64,000 bases of DNA from Zingiber officinale (lineage: Eukaryota > Streptophyta > Magnoliopsida > Zingiberales > Zingiberaceae). Both the position numbers and the translations under genes were made by a program. Location: NCBI RefSeq assembly GCF_018446385.1, contig NC_055988.1, positions 65,655,385 to 65,719,384 on the forward strand, written 5' to 3'. Position 1 is the stretch's first letter. Each line of letters opens with the position of its first letter. Shown here in pieces: positions 8,313 through 21,831 of the stretch. The notes below the pieces were generated by a model. That model worked only from the letters and a program-made list of their open reading frames with translations, was not told where the DNA came from and made no database searches.

Positions 8313-11300
8313 ATGACGTCGAATACGAACTCTTTCTCCCTGTGTTCTGTCCTTGAGAAGGACAAGCTCAACGGAGCAAATTTCCTGGACTGGTACAAGA
8401 ACCTGAGAATAGTTCTCACCCAAGAACGTAAACTGTACGTTCTGGAGCAGCCCATTCCGGAGGCTCCTCTTGCCACTACCACGCGAGCTGACCGAAATGC
8501 TTACAAGAAGTATCAAGATGACGCATTAGATGTGTCCTGTCTTATGCTCGCAACCATGAACTCTGAGCTTCAGAAGCAACATGAGTTGATGGGCGCTTAC
8601 GATATGGTTGAACATCTTCGTCGACTGTATCAAGGACAAGCGCGGCATGAGAGATTTGAGATCTCAAGGGCACTATTTCAGTGCAAGATGTCATAAGGGG
8701 CTCCCGTAGGCCCATATGTACTCAAAATGATTGGGTATATAGAAAACCTACAGAGGTTGAGATTCCCGCTTGGCCAAGAGCTGGCCACTGACCTGATCTT
8801 GCAATCCTTGCCAGATAGCAATAGTCAATTCGTTCTAAACTACAATATGAACGAAATTGACAAGCCACTGTCCGAGCTGCTTAGCATGTTAAGAACTGTT
8901 GAGCTGAACCTTAAGAAGGCAAAGCCCCACTATGTTCTGATGGTTCAAAAACATAACGGCAAGGAAAGTCCCAAGCCAAGGGCAAAGGCAAGGCACTGAA
9001 GCCTAAAGGAGGGGTCGCCAAGGATGCTACCTGCTTCCACTGCGGTCAGACCGGGCACTGGAAGAGGAACTACAAGGTGTACCTGGAAGATCTTAAGAAG
9101 AAGCGAAGTGAGACTTCCACTTCAGGTATATATGTTATAGAAGTCAATCTATTTATTTCTTCATCATGGGTATTAGATACCGGATGTGCTTCTCACATTT
9201 TTACTAATGTGCAGACGCTGAGAAATAGCAGGGCATTGGCGAAAGGCGAGGTGGACCTACGAATAGGCAATGGAGCACGGGTTGCTGCTGTTGCTGTACG
9301 AACTTATCATCTATCTCTTCCCTCTGGGCTTGTATTAGAATTAGATGAATGTTGTTATGTGTCTGCTTTAACTAAGAACATAATTTCAGTTTCTTGTTTG
9401 GACAAGAAAGGTTTCTCTTTTATAATTAAGGACAAATGTTGTTCTGTTTATTTAAAAGATATGTTCTATTGTAGTGCACCTCTGATGAATGAACTCTACA
9501 TTCTAGACCTTGAAAGCCCTATCTTTAACATAAATACCAAGAGGTTCAAGTCAAATAACATGAACCAAACCTATCTCTGGCACTGTCGCTTAGGTCATAT
9601 AAATGACAAGCGTTTATCCCAGCTCCATAAGGATGGTTTGCTGGACTCATTTGATTTTGAATCTTATGAGACATGCGAGTCATGCCTACTAGGCAAGATG
9701 ACCAAGACTCCCTTTAGTGGGCACAATGAGAGAGCGACTGACTTGCTAGGTCTTATACATAGTGATGTATGTGGCCCTTTCAATGTCGCTGCTAGAGGCG
9801 ATTATAGGTACTTCATCACATTTACTGATGACTTCAGTAGATATGGTTATGTGTACTTGATGACACATAAGTCAGAATCCTTTGAAAAGTTCAAAGAATT
9901 CAAGAATGAAGTACAGAACCAGCTTGGCAAGAGTATTAAGATACTTCGATCAGATCGAGGTGGAGAATACCTTAGCCATGAGTTTCGTGACTATCTAGCT
10001 GAATGTGGGATTCTATCCCAACTCACTCCTCCTGGAACACTACAGTGGAATGGTGTATCCGAAAGGAGGAATCGTACCCTATTAGATATGGTACGATCTA
10101 TAGTGAGTGACACAGATCTTTCGACATTCCTTTGGGGCTATGCTCTAGACACGGCAGCTTTTATACTCAACCGAGTTCCATCCAAGGCCGTGATAAAGAC
10201 ACCATATAGGATATGGACTGGGAGAGATGCCCAGGTGTCTTTCATGAGGATTTGGGGTTGTGAGGCTTACGTTAGACGTCAAGTCTCAGACAAATTAGGA
10301 CCCAAATCTGACAAGTGCTATTTCATAGGATATCCCAAGGAAACTAAGGATATTACTTTACATTCCGACAAGGTAGTTGTGGCTGGGGTCTTTCTAGAAA
10401 GGATTTTGTTTCTAGAAAGACTAGTGGGAATCGTTCGATCTTGAAGAAGTTCAAGATGCGGACCTGAAGCCTCGATGAAAGTTGAACTAGAACCACAAAG
10501 TGTTGTGGATGATGTTGTTCCACAAAGAGTTGAGGAACAACAACCGGTTCAAGTAGACATACCTCTTCGTCAGCCTGAGAGATACTCATTTCTCTTGTCT
10601 GACCATGATGACGTTGTGCTCATAGAGGATAAGCCTACCACATATCAGGAAGCTGTGATGAGACCAGATTCCGAGAAATGGCTAGAGGCCATGAGATCCG
10701 AGATGGAATCCATGTACACCAACCAAGTTTGGACTTTGGTTGATCCACCTGAAGGGGTAAAACCCATTGGGTGTAAGTGGGTCTTTAAGAGAAAGACTGA
10801 CATGGATGGACTTATCTATAAGGGTCGCTTGGTAGCTAAAGGTTTCAAGCAGATTCATGGTATTGACTATGATGAAACCTTTTCTTCAGTAGCGATGTTT
10901 AAGTCCATTCAGATCATGCTTGCTATTGCAGCATACCATGACTATGAGATATGGCAGATGGATGTCAAAACCACGTTTCTGAATGGAAAACTGCTCGAGG
11001 ATGTGTACATGACATAACTTGAGGGTTTTGTAGATCCACAGCATACTAGTAGAGTATACAAGCTGCATAGGTCCATTTATGGACTAAAGCAAGCTTCTCG
11101 GAGCTGGAATCTTCGATTCGATGATGCGATCAAACAGTTTGGTTTCATCAAGAATGAAGATGAACCTTGTGTCTACAAGAAGGTTGTAGGGGACATAGTT
11201 GTCTTCCTCATATTGCATGTGGATGACATACTACTCATTGGAAAAGACATCCCTTTGCTACAGTCTGTCAAGACTTGGCTAGGGACATGTTTCTCAATGA

Positions 11301-11950
11301 AGGACTTAGGTGAGGCATCCCGTATTCTAGGGATACAGATTTATAGAGATAGATCTAAGAGATTGCTTGGCCTAAGTCAGAGTACATATATTGACAAGGT
11401 ACTCCTTCGGTTTGCCATGTAGAACTCCAAGAAGGGATTTCTGCCGATGTCACATGGCGTGAGTCTTTCGAAGACTCAAGGTTCCTCTTCTAGAGAGGAG
11501 AGAGACCGCATGGATCAGATCTCTTATGCCTCAGTCATAGGATCGGATCTATCATGTACGTCATGCTATGTACTCGACCTGATACCAGTCAGATCCAGGT
11601 GAAAGTCACTGGATAGTGGTCAAGAATATTCTTAAGTACTTAAGAAGAACTAAAGAATATTTCTTGATATATGGAGGCAATAATGAGCTAGCTGTAAAGG
11701 GTTACAGTGATGCAAGCTTCCAGACCGATCAGGATGATTATCGATCGATGTTCGGTTATTTTGCATAAATGAGTCTTAGTGCTGGAAGAGTGAAATGAGA
11801 CACTGAGATGACCGTGACGCAGGATGCATTCTGCACGGCTACGAGTCGAGGCGGTAAGGCTGATCCAAGTTCATCAACGAACTGGGTTCCAGATATCGGC
11901 GCTGACTCTTGTGACCTCTATTGGGCTCAATAGATAGCATAACTAAGGAA
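8313..11950 (+). pseudogene. Copia-A copy 2 gag-pol, proximal part, broken
   Basis: Gag starts at ATG 8313 and is more complete than in copy 1. It has a stop at about 8694 and a frameshift near 8960. The zinc knuckle at about 9030-9075 keeps Cys, Cys and His but has Tyr for the last Cys. The protease motif LDTGCASHI is at about 9172, the integrase zinc finger at about 9580-9695, and the integrase core through 10440. Small deletions near 10345-10470 and 10575 shift the frame. The reverse transcriptase continues to a stop at about 11015. The catalytic motif at 11216-11227 reads HVDD instead of YVDD. From 11520 the sequence is riddled with small indels up to the Copia-B insertion. The distal part is at 21621-21817. 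Confidence 0.88.
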
Positions 11951-11956
11951 CCTCCC

Positions 11957-14488
11957 TATTGGTTGCTACTCGAAAGTCTAGAGGTTCTTGTCAAAAAATT
12001 TTGTACAAAGGTCCGAACCTTTTTCCTAGCTACCATGTGTTCTTTTTAAATTAAATTTTGGATCGCTGCGGAACTTAACACGTTTGATCCAAAACTTAAT
12101 CTATTTGTTCTTTAGGTTTTGACTTGGATCCTCCTCGGAACTTAACACACGTTAAGTCACCTAATAATTCATTAATAATTTCCATAATCGGTTCCCCAGA
12201 TCGATCTTGGGAGGCACATGGCCTTCTTGGATATGGGAGCAACCACCACCGACTAGACAAAACCTTTTATAGAAAGCTAATATTTAATTTCCTAAAATAA
12301 CTAACTTTAGGTTAACCGAAAAGAACAATCAAATCACAAGGAAAAGAAAAACAAAAGAACACTATATCGAAAACAAATTCGAAACTCTAGAATCGTATGC
12401 CTCTTGTATTTAGTATTATTTCCAAAAATAACTAGTATGATGCGGAAAGAAAAATTACTAGTTATACCTTTTAGAAAGACCTCTTGATCTTCTACCGTAT
12501 TCCTCTTCTAACCTCGGACGTTGTGTGGGCAATGATCTTCCGAGATGAGAACCACCAAGCACCTTCTTCTTCCTTGCAAGTTTCGGCCATCAAAACTTCT
12601 TCTAGGATGAAGAGGTTCGGCCACCACCACCATGCTCCAAGGGATGCTAGAAACAAAGCTTTCTTTCTCTCCTTCTTCTTCTTCTTCTCTAAACTTGATC
12701 CGGCCACCATATGAGTCTCCACAAGAAGGATGAGGTTCGGCCATCAAAGAGAAGAAAGGAGGAGAGGATGGCCGGCCACACCAAGGAAGAAAAAGAGAGA
12801 GGAAAAATAATAGAGTTGTTAGCCATGAAGGCACCTCTACCCTCTCTTTTATAATCCTTGGCCTTGGCAAATAAGGAAATTTAAATAAAAATTTCCTTAA
12901 TTCTTTTGCCATTGATAAGGAAAATTTATTTAATTAAAAATAATTTGTTCTCATCAACAATGTGGCCGGCCACTTTAAACCAAGCAAAGGAAATTTAATT
13001 CAATCAAGAATTAAAACTTTCCTAATTTGTTTCCGGAAATTTTAAAAAATTTCTCTAATAATTTTTCCCTTCATGATGGTCAATAAAAGGAAATTTTATA
13101 AATTAAAATATTTCTTTTAAACATGTGGATAAAAAGAAAGTTATCTTTAAAAATTAAAATCTCTTCCAATCTACAAATAAGGAAAGATATCTAATCTTTT
13201 CTTAATCTTTGTAGAAGCTTTATAAAAGAGATATTTAATTTTTAAACTCTCTTTTAAATTATGAACATGATTAAAAGGAAAGTTTTTACCAAAATTAAAA
13301 TCAACCTTTTAATCTACAAATAAGGAAAGAAATTTAACTCTTCTCTTAATCTTTTGTAGAATCTTATAAAAGGAAAGATTTAAAATTTTAAACTCTCTTT
13401 TAAATCATGTTATCCACATAAGAAAAATTTTAAAATAAAATTCCTTTTTATTTTAATAGGGCCGGCCACCTAAGCTTGAGTTCAAGCTAGGGCCGGCCAC
13501 ATGAATTCACCCATGAACCAAAACATGGCCGGCCCCCTATAGGATGGGTAAGAAGGTGGGTATAGGTGGGTATAGTACTCTATAATTAAGAGGCTACGAT
13601 AGGGACCGAGAGGAGGAATTGGTTTTGGTCTCCCGATAAAATTAAGCATCCCGTGTTCGCCCCGAACACACAACTTAATTTTATCAATAATAATTCATTC
13701 CACTAGAGAATTATTATTGAACTACCGCACCAATCCCAAATTACATTTTTGGGCTCCTTCTTATTATGAGTGTGTTAGTCTCCCTGTGTTTAAGATAACA
13801 AATGTCCACTAATTAAGTAAGTTACTGACAACTCACTTAATTAATATCTAGCTCCAAGAGTAGTACCACTCAACTTCATCGTCATGTCGGACTAAGTCCA
13901 CCTGCAGGGTTTAACATGACAATCCTTTTGAGCTCCTCTTGGGGACATTCTCAACCTAGTATCTCTAGGACACAGTTTCCTTCTATAATCAACAACACAC
14001 ACTATAAGTGATATCATTTCCCAACTTATCGGGCTTATTGATTCATCGAACTAAATCTCACCCATTGACAAATTAAAGAAATAAATATCAAATATATGTG
14101 CTTGTTATTATATTAGGATTAAGAGCACACACTTCCATAATAACTGTTTCTTTATAAAGTCAGTATAAAAGAAACGACCTCTAATGGTCCTACTCAATAC
14201 ACTCTAAGTGTACTAGTGTAATTATATAGTTAAGATAAACTAATACCTAATTACACTACGACCTTCAAATGGTTTGTTCCTTTCCATCTTGGTCGTGAGC
14301 TACTGTTTATAATTTATAAGGTACTGATAACATGATCCTCTGTGTGTGACACCACACACCATGTTATCTACAATATAAACTAATTGAACAACTACATTTA
14401 TCACAAATGTAGACATTTGACCAATGTGATTCTTATTTATAGATAAATGTTTATACCAAAAGCTAGGCTTTTAGTATACACTCTAACA
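11957..14488 (-). repeat. Copia-B 3' LTR (minus strand)
   Basis: Complement of TGTTAGAGTGTATACT...CAACCAATA. A canonical TATA box (TATAAAAG on the minus strand, 12846-12853) lies inside. GGCCGGCC octamers recur around 12770, 12964 and 13460-13540. The first 260 bp (11957-12220) differ from the other LTR by many small indels. Open frames at 12484-12912 are shadows within the LTR. Confidence 0.88.
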
Positions 14489-17400
14489 ATCTCCCACTTA
14501 TACTAAAAGACTAAGTTGCCATATCTGCTGCCATACATCTGATTCCCATCCCTTCAACTTGCCCATCAAAAGCTCTTGCCTTAAGGACCTTAGTGAAAGG
14601 ATCTATAGGTCATCACCTGATGCAATCTAGGCGGCAACAACTTCTCCTCGTTTATACGATTCCTCGTATTGGGTGGTACTTACGCTCTATTGTGTTTACT
14701 TGCCTTATAGACTTATGGTTTCTTCGAGTTTGCTACTGCACCAACATTATTACAATAAATTGTAATAATTTTTGGACAAACCAGAAATCATATCTAAGTC
14801 TATCTTGAGGTTATTGAGTCATTCAGCTTTTATGGCTACCTCAGAGGCTTGCCATATACTAAGCTTCTATGGTGGAGTCCAGAAAAACACCTATGCTTAT
14901 CACTCTTCTATAGTTATGACTTTACCTCCTAAAGTAAACACTAAACCCCGAGGTTGACTTATTATTGTCCCTATTCGATTGGAAGTCAAAATCCATGCAA
15001 CCCACAAGGACTAAATTAACTGCCTTGTAAGCTAGCATATAATTTCTAGTGCCTCTAAGGTACTACAATATATGCTTTACTGCAGTCCACTGTCCTTGCC
15101 CAGGGTTACTTTGATATCTGCTAACTATGCCCTTGGCAAAACAGATTTCTGATCTCGTGCATAGCATACATTAGGCTTCCAACAGCCGTAGCATAAAGAA
15201 CTGTCTTTATTTCCTTTATCTCCTTTGATGTCTACAGAGACATATCTTTAGATAAAGTTACTCCATCCTGAAAAGGTAAGAAACCTTTCTTGGAGTTTTG
15301 TATGCTTAAAACGAGCAAGGATTTTTCCGATGTATGAAACTTGGGATAAGTAAAATATTCTTTTCTTGCGATCCCTTATTACTTTGATCTCAAGAATATA
15401 TACATTCTCCCAAGTCCTTTATATCGAATTGTTTGGACAACCATACCCTTACTTCTGACAACATTTTGATATTGTTTCCAACTACCAAAAATGTTATCTA
15501 AGTATAGTACAAGAAATACCACCACGTTTCCATCACATCTTTTGTATACACAAGACTTATCCGGTTACTAAATCCATAGATCTGGATTACTTTGATAAAC
15601 CGGATGTTCCAAGACCTTGAAGCTTTGCCTCAGTCCATAGACTGATTGAGCTTACACACAAGATGCTCTTAGCCCTTTGCAATGAACCCTTCTGGTTGCT
15701 TTATATGGATGTTTTCTTCAAGACTTCCATTAAGGAATGCTGTCTTGACATCCACTTGCCAAATAGATAAAAGAATCCGGATAGACTTAAGCATGGCTAC
15801 CAGTGAAAAAGTTTCCTTTTTCATCTAGCCTTGCTTTGAGAGTTTCTACCTTCCTGTCTATCCCTCTTTTCCTAATATAGACCTTTTTACACCCAAAGGC
15901 TTTTATACCATTTGGTGGTTCTATAAGCTTCCAGATTTTATTAGAATACATATATTCTAATTCTGTTATTCATTACTCTTTGCCAAGATATTGCATCTTT
16001 ATCTTGGAGTGCTTCATCATATATCCGGAGATCAGATTCATGTCCTCCAGGGATCGAGTCCAAAAACTCTCCCAAAACATAAATCTTTTTAGGTTGTCTA
16101 ACAACCCTCCCACTACGATGAGGCACTTTCTGCAATTGTGTTGCAGTTTCCTTGTGGTATCTCATCTTGTACAGTTGGTACTAGATTAGACATGTCTTTT
16201 ATTATTTCCTTAAGAACAAATTTTCTTATGGGCATGAGGTTTATTACATAGTTCTTTTCTAAAAATCGATCATTGATGCTAATAATGACCTTTTGATTTT
16301 TAAGACTATAAACCTACTTTCATTTCTCTAGGATAACCCACAAACAAATGAATTCCTGTCCAACTTATCATTGTCTCTCTTCAGCATATGTGCTGGACTA
16401 CCTGAATCCGAATATGCTTCAAAATAGGCTTACGCTTATTCAGCAATTCTATATGAGTAGAGAGTTATGAATTTGGAAGGTACTATGTTCACTTCCGTTT
16501 CCAGAGTATATCCTTAAAATGAATTTGGTAATTTTCTAAATAACTCATCATCAATCTACTTATTTCCATAAGAGTCCTATACCTTCCTTTTTCTACACCA
16601 TTCTGTTGGGATATACCTAGGTGTAGTTAGTTGGGATTGAATCCCTACTTCTGATAAGTGACTCCTAAATTCTCCCAAGAGGTACTTGCCACTACGATCT
16701 CACCGTAGTGTCTTGATACTTTTACCTTGACATTTCTCCACATCAGCCTCATACTCTTTGAACTAATCAAAGCACTTAGACTTGTGGCACATCAAGTAAA
16801 TGTATCCGTATATCAAATAGTTGTCTATAAAATAGACGAAATATTTGAAACAACCTCTTGCTTGGATAGTCATAGGATCACACAAATCAGAATGAACCAA
16901 TTTCAACATATCTTTGACTCCATACCCCTTAGACTTGAAAGCTTCTTGGTTATTTTTCCTTCCAAGTAAGACTCGCAGGTTGGAAAGATTTCCACTACTA
17001 ATGAACCCAAAAGTTCATCAGCTACCAATGAATCATACTCAAGTTAATATAACCTAGCCTTAGATGCCAAAGATATAATTGGTTCATTTCTGAAGGTTAC
17101 TTTCTCTTAAAGTTAGAAGATGTGTTACTAATTTCCATTTGTTGCATCGTGAGAGTTATTGGATTTATAAATTGCCAACCAACGTACCAGAACAGATAAC
17201 TTCCCTCTTTTTCTTAATAACAACTTTGTTATTAAAAGAGGCAGAATATCATGTTCTTTGAATAGTTTAGAAACTGAAAACTAGTTCTTTCTAAACTTGG
17301 TGCGTAAAGACAATTACTCAAAAATCCATGTTTTATTTTTATCAAAAGATAAACATCTCCCACTGCAACAGCTGTCACTTTTACAGCAATGCCCATGTGG

Positions 17401-17660
17401 ACGGTGTTTTTATTTTCATTTAGTTGTCGGGTTTCCTGGAACCCTGCAATGAATTGAGGACATGATTAATGGCATCTGTATCTACACTCCAGGTTCTGGT
17501 AGATAACACCACTAAACATGTTTCAACTAATGAATAAAATACACTTATATTATTCTTAGTTCTAAGAGGACAGTCTACCTTAATGTCCAAATCCTATTTC
17601 CAATCAATTATAATTGGGACCACTAAGTCTATCCTAAAGTATATCAGCTAGGGATTGACC
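14489..17660 (-). pseudogene. Copia-B pol (gag remnant, integrase, RT, RNase H), heavily decayed
   Basis: Reading the minus strand downward, an integrase core is recognisable at about 16930-16550 (HSDLCDP..., FIDNYLIYGYIYLM, then a GKSIKTLR segment). A connector with RSGRVVRQPKKIYVLGEF lies at 16165-15941, and reverse transcriptase with QVDVKTAFLNGSLEENI is near 15770-15720. The YVDD region near 15500 is destroyed by stops. RNase H traces continue to about 14600. The longest open stretch is only 74 codons. Stops and frameshifts are so dense that no product is possible. The lineage is Copia, close to the Copia-A type by the shared NSKKGFLP-like segment. Confidence 0.82.
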
Positions 17661-17718
17661 ATCATCCTAAGAATCACAAAAATATTTGATTAAGACCAAC
17701 TCCTTAAAAATCCCCATG

Positions 17719-18090
17719 AATTTTGTATGCCACGTTAGTGTGGACGTATACAAATTCAAAGAGGAAATTTTATCATTTAATTTTATTATCTCGTCAACCT
17801 TACTTTATGACGAATAAAATTAATAGTTGGTCTATCTTTAATCAAATATTTGGTCAAGACTTCTAAATTTAAAATAATATTGATTCCTCTAACAATACTA
17901 TTTAAATTTACCAACACCTCAAAACACCGTAAATTTTGCATGCCACGTTAGTGTGGACGTATACAAAATTAACATTTGTAAGAGGAGGGTTTTACCCATT
18001 AACTATCTTGTCAACATAACTTTATGACAAATAAAATTATTTCAAACACCGTTAATTTTGTATGCCACGTTAGTGTGGACGTATACAAAA
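17719..18090 (-). other. Three iterated hairpins in the Copia-B leader
   Basis: A conserved core (plus-strand copies at 17719-17754, 17934-17969 and 18057-18090) reads on the element strand as TTTTGTAT-ACGT-CCAC-ACTAAC-GTGG-C-ATACAAAA. The arms TTTTGTAT/ATACAAAA and CCAC/GTGG pair around an ACTAAC loop. The second copy has ATGCAAAA, which keeps pairing through G-U. Flanking sequence (GTCATAAAGT, GTTGACAAGATA) is repeated too. Positions are about 1-1.3 kb after the primer-binding site. Function unknown. Confidence 0.6.
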
Positions 18091-18194
18091 TCAATCATTT
18101 GTAAGAGGGGTTTTAACCCTTTAATTTTATTATCTTGTCAACCTAGTTTTATGACAAATTAATAGTTGGTTTCATTTGGTCACACAAATAATAA

Positions 18195-18390
18195 CAGTGA
18201 CTCCGATGGGGAGGATACTATTAGATGTGTCTAAGTGTATACCATTACTTGACACTAAGTCCATTAATAAGATTATGCTCCTTCCGTTGGGGAAGATCAC
18301 ACGCTCTTAATTAACTTCCTATAGTCATCCAAAAATGGAAGTCTGTTCTAGTGATCTGCAAACTAGCTCATCCGTTATGGAGGAAGGCAC
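18195..18390 (-). other. Short palindromic motifs in Copia-B leader
   Basis: Three related short palindromes on the plus strand: CTCCGATGGGGAG (about 18201), CTTCCGTTGGGGAAG (about 18282) and CATCCGTTATGGAGG (about 18370), spaced 80-90 bp apart. They sit in the leader between the primer-binding site and the hairpins at 17719-18090. They may be small stem-loops; I claim no function. Confidence 0.4.
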
Positions 18391-19045
18391 TCAGAGCCAA
18401 CGCGCAAGCTTGTTTGCATCACTTACAAACCAGTAATGGAGACCATGGGATTTACTTAAAAATCTCTCTCCCACTTAGTTATTTATTAATGAGGAATTTT
18501 AACTATGCTAGCCTACTAAACTTGTAAACTAACATGCACACACAGCACAATATAAAAGCAATAAATAGAAAATCTAATTTTCAACTATTATGGCTTTTAT
18601 CTCTAGTTGTCCTCCGTGTGTTGTCATCCCAAGCTGCTGCCATATTTGGCCACCGGGTCTAGCTGTCGCATCCATCTTGCTCCTTGTTCCGCTGCGCCTC
18701 TGGTCCATAGAAGGTTCCACGCTTTGCAAGATTCGATTCGCGACATAAATAGAATTTTACAATTTTGATCCTATATCCCATAAAAGGAATGTACATGTAT
18801 CTAGATCAAAAATAAAATCCTAATAAAACTAAATACAGCTCCTGCTGTATTTTATAATACAATCATGCACACACATATAAATGCCCTTGACATGTCCAAG
18901 GGTCCAATCACACACATAAAACTATAAGCCATAATAGTTGGATCATGCATCCACAAAGTTAGCACATCCTACTATTATCCTGCCTAAATTATGTATAAAA
19001 TGTGCATAATTAAACTAATACCAAATACACAGAGGCAAAACCCTA

Positions 19046-19059
19046 GCTCTGATACCAAT
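19046..19059 (-). other. Copia-B primer-binding site
   Basis: AGCTCTGATACCAA on the plus strand is the complement of TTGGTATCAGAGCT, which matches the 3' end of plant initiator methionine tRNA. It lies immediately inside the 5' LTR (19060-21620), as expected for the minus-strand element. Confidence 0.85.
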
Positions 19060-21620
19060 TATTGGTTGCTACTCGGAAAGTCTAGAGGTTCCACTGTACA
19101 AAAATTTTGTACAAAGGTCTGAACCTTTTCCTAGCTACCATGTGTTCTTTTTAAATTAAATTTTGGATCGCCTGCGGAACTTAACACGTTTGATCCAAAA
19201 CTTAATCTATTTGTTCTTTTAGGTTTTGACTTGGATCTCCTGCACGTTCGACCCAAGTCACCTTAAGTTATTAATTCCATTAAATATTAATTTCCATAAT
19301 CGGTTCCCAGTACTGACGTGGCGAGGCACATGGCCTTCTTGGATATGGGAGCAACCACCACCGACTAGACAAAACCTTTTATAGAAAGCTAATATTTAAT
19401 TTCCTAAAATAACTTTAGGTTAACCGAAAAGAACAATCAAATCACAAGGAAAAGAAAAACAAAAGAACACTATATCGAAAACAAATTCGAAACTCTAGAA
19501 TCGTATGCCTCTTGTATTTAGTATTATTTCCAAAAATAACTAGTATGATGCGGAAAGAAAAATTACTAGTTATACCTTTTAGAAAAACCTCTTGATCTTC
19601 TACCGTATTCCTCTTCTAACCTCGGACGTTGTGTGGGCAATGATCTTCCGAGATGAGAACCACCAAGCACCTTCTTCTTCCTTGCAAGTTTCGGCCATCA
19701 AAACTTCTTCTAGGATGAAGAGGTTCGGCCACCACCACCATGCTCCAAGGGATGCTAGAAACAAAGCTTTCTTTCTCTCCTTCTTCTTCTTCTTCTCTAA
19801 ACTTGATCCGGCCACCATATGAGTCTCCACAAGAAGGATGAGGTTCGGCCATCAAAGAGAAGAAAGGAGGAGAGGATAGCCGACCACACCAAGGAAGAAA
19901 AAGAGAGAGGAAAAATAATAGAGTTGTTAGCCATGAAGGCACCTCTACCCTCTCTTTTATAATCCTTGGCCTTGGCAAATAAGGAAATTTAAATAAAAAT
20001 TTCCTTAATTCTTTTGCCATTGATAAGGAAAATTTATTTAATTAAAAATAATTTGTTCTCATCAACAATGTGGCCGACCACTTTAAACCAAGCAAAGGAA
20101 ATTTAATTCAATCAAGAATTAAAACTTTCCTAATTTGTTTCCGGAAATTTTAAAAAAATTTCTCTAATAAATTTTCCCTTCATGATGGTCAATAAAAAGG
20201 AAATTTTATAAATTAAAATATTTCTTTTAAACATGTGGATAAAAAGAAAGTTATCTTTAAAAATTAAAATATCTTCCAATCTACAAATAAGGAAAGATAT
20301 CTAATCTTTTCTTAATCTTTGTAGAAGCTTTATAAAAGAGATATTTAATTTTTAAACTCTCTTTTAAATTATGAACATGATTAAAAGGAAAGTTTTTACC
20401 AAAATTAAAATCAACCTTTTAATCTACAAATAAGGAAAGAAATTTAACTCTTCTCTTAATCTTTTGTAGAATCTTATAAAAGGAAAGATTTAAAATTTTA
20501 AACTCTCTTTTAAATCATGTTATCCACATAAGAAAATTTTAAAAAATAAAATTCCTTTTTATTTTAATAGGGCCGGCCACCTAAGCTTGAGTTCAAGCTA
20601 GGGCCGGCCACATGAATTCACCCATGAACCAAAACATGGCCGGCCCTAGCTTGGTCTCCAAGCTAGCTTGGCCGGCCCCCTATAGGATGGGTAAGAAGGT
20701 GGGTATAGGTGGGTATAGTACTCTATAATTAAGAGGCTACGATAGGGACCGAGAGGAGGAATTGGTTTTGGTCTCCCGATAAAATTAAGCATCCCGTGTT
20801 CGCCCCGAACACACAACTTAATTTTATCAATAATAATTCATTCCACTAGAGAATTATTATTGAACTACCGCACCAATCCCAAATTACATTTTGGGCTCCT
20901 TCTTATTATGAGTGTGTTAGTCTCCCTGTGTTTAAGATAACAAGTTACTGACAACTCACTTAATTAATATCTAGTTCCAAGAGTAGTACCACTCAACTTC
21001 ATCGTCATGTCGGACTAAGTCCACCTGCAGGGTTTAACATGACAATCATTTTGAGCTCCTCTTGGGGGCATTCTCAACCTAGTATCTCTAGGACACAGTT
21101 TCCTTCTATAATCAACAACGCACACTATAAGTGATATCATTTCCCAACTTATCGGGCTTATTGATTCATCGAACTAAATCTCACCCATTGACAAATTAAA
21201 GAAATAAATATCAAATATATGTGCTTGTTATTATATTAGGATTAAGAGCACACACTTCCATAATAACTGAGGTCTTTGTTTCTTTATAAAGTCAGTATAA
21301 AAGAAACGACCTCTAATGGTCCTACTCAATACACTCTAAGTGTACTAGTGTAATTATATAGTTAAGATAAACTAATACCTAATTACACTACGACCTTCAA
21401 ATGGTTTGTTCCTTTCCATCTTGGTCGTGAGCTACTGTTTATAATTTATAAGGTACTGATAACATGATCCTCTGTGTGTGACACCACACACCATGTTATC
21501 TACAATATAAACTAATTGAACAACTACATTTATCACAAATGTAGACATTTGACCAATGTGATTCTTATTTATAGATAAATGTTTATACCAAAAGCTAGGC
21601 TTTTAGTATACACTCTAACA
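19060..21620 (-). repeat. Copia-B 5' LTR (minus strand)
   Basis: Complement of TGTTAGAGTG...CCAATA, 2561 bp. The TATA box TATAAAAG (minus strand) is at 19954-19961. It contains a GGCCGGCC-rich patch at about 20570-20680 with inverted AAGCTTGG/CCAAGCT motifs, longer by about 36 bp than in the partner LTR. It carries no gene. Confidence 0.9.
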
Positions 21621-21817
21621 GCTCACACCAGCGGACCAAACACATACTACGGCGCTTCCATCTCATTCGAGAGATTATCGAGAGAGGAGATGTGAAGATT
21701 TGCAGAGTACCTACAGAGGCTAACATCACAGATCCCTTGACCAAGGCTTTGGCACAGAGAAAGCATGATGGTCACACTAGGTCATTGGGGCTTAGAGCCT
21801 ACACTGATTGGCACTAG
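21621..21817 (+). pseudogene. Copia-A copy 2 RNase H, distal end
   Basis: The C-terminal end of the Copia-A polyprotein, resuming after the Copia-B insertion. It reads SHQRTKHILRRFHLIREI... and ends at TAG 21815-21817, followed by the purine tract. It matches 62098-62292 of copy 3 closely and shows no indel cluster on this side of the insertion. Confidence 0.88.
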
Positions 21818-21831
21818 TGCTAGTAGGAGAT

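Larger units (their letters stand above)
11957..21620 (-). mobile_element. Copia-B element (long-LTR Ty1/Copia) nested in Copia-A copy 2
   Basis: Two direct repeats of about 2.53 and 2.56 kb bound a 4.57-kb internal region, all reading on the minus strand. Next to the 19060-21620 LTR is the complement of TTGGTATCAGAGCT (primer-binding site for initiator Met tRNA). Next to the 11957-14488 LTR is the complement of a purine tract (TAAGTGGGAGAT). The pol domains between them are clearly Copia. It interrupts Copia-A RNase H (before: GGAACCTC; after: GCTCACACCAG). A clean 5-bp target duplication cannot be read because the left junction is indel-rich. The two LTRs are highly similar, with a few larger indels near 13520/20645 and 13800/20940. 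Confidence 0.9.

Noticed and set aside
12484..12912. Open frames of 76-134 codons, repeated at 19592-20020 and in part at 51914-52313 and 54574-54856
   Set aside because: They lie inside Copia-B LTRs, overlap the TATA region on both strands, and change with small indels between copies.
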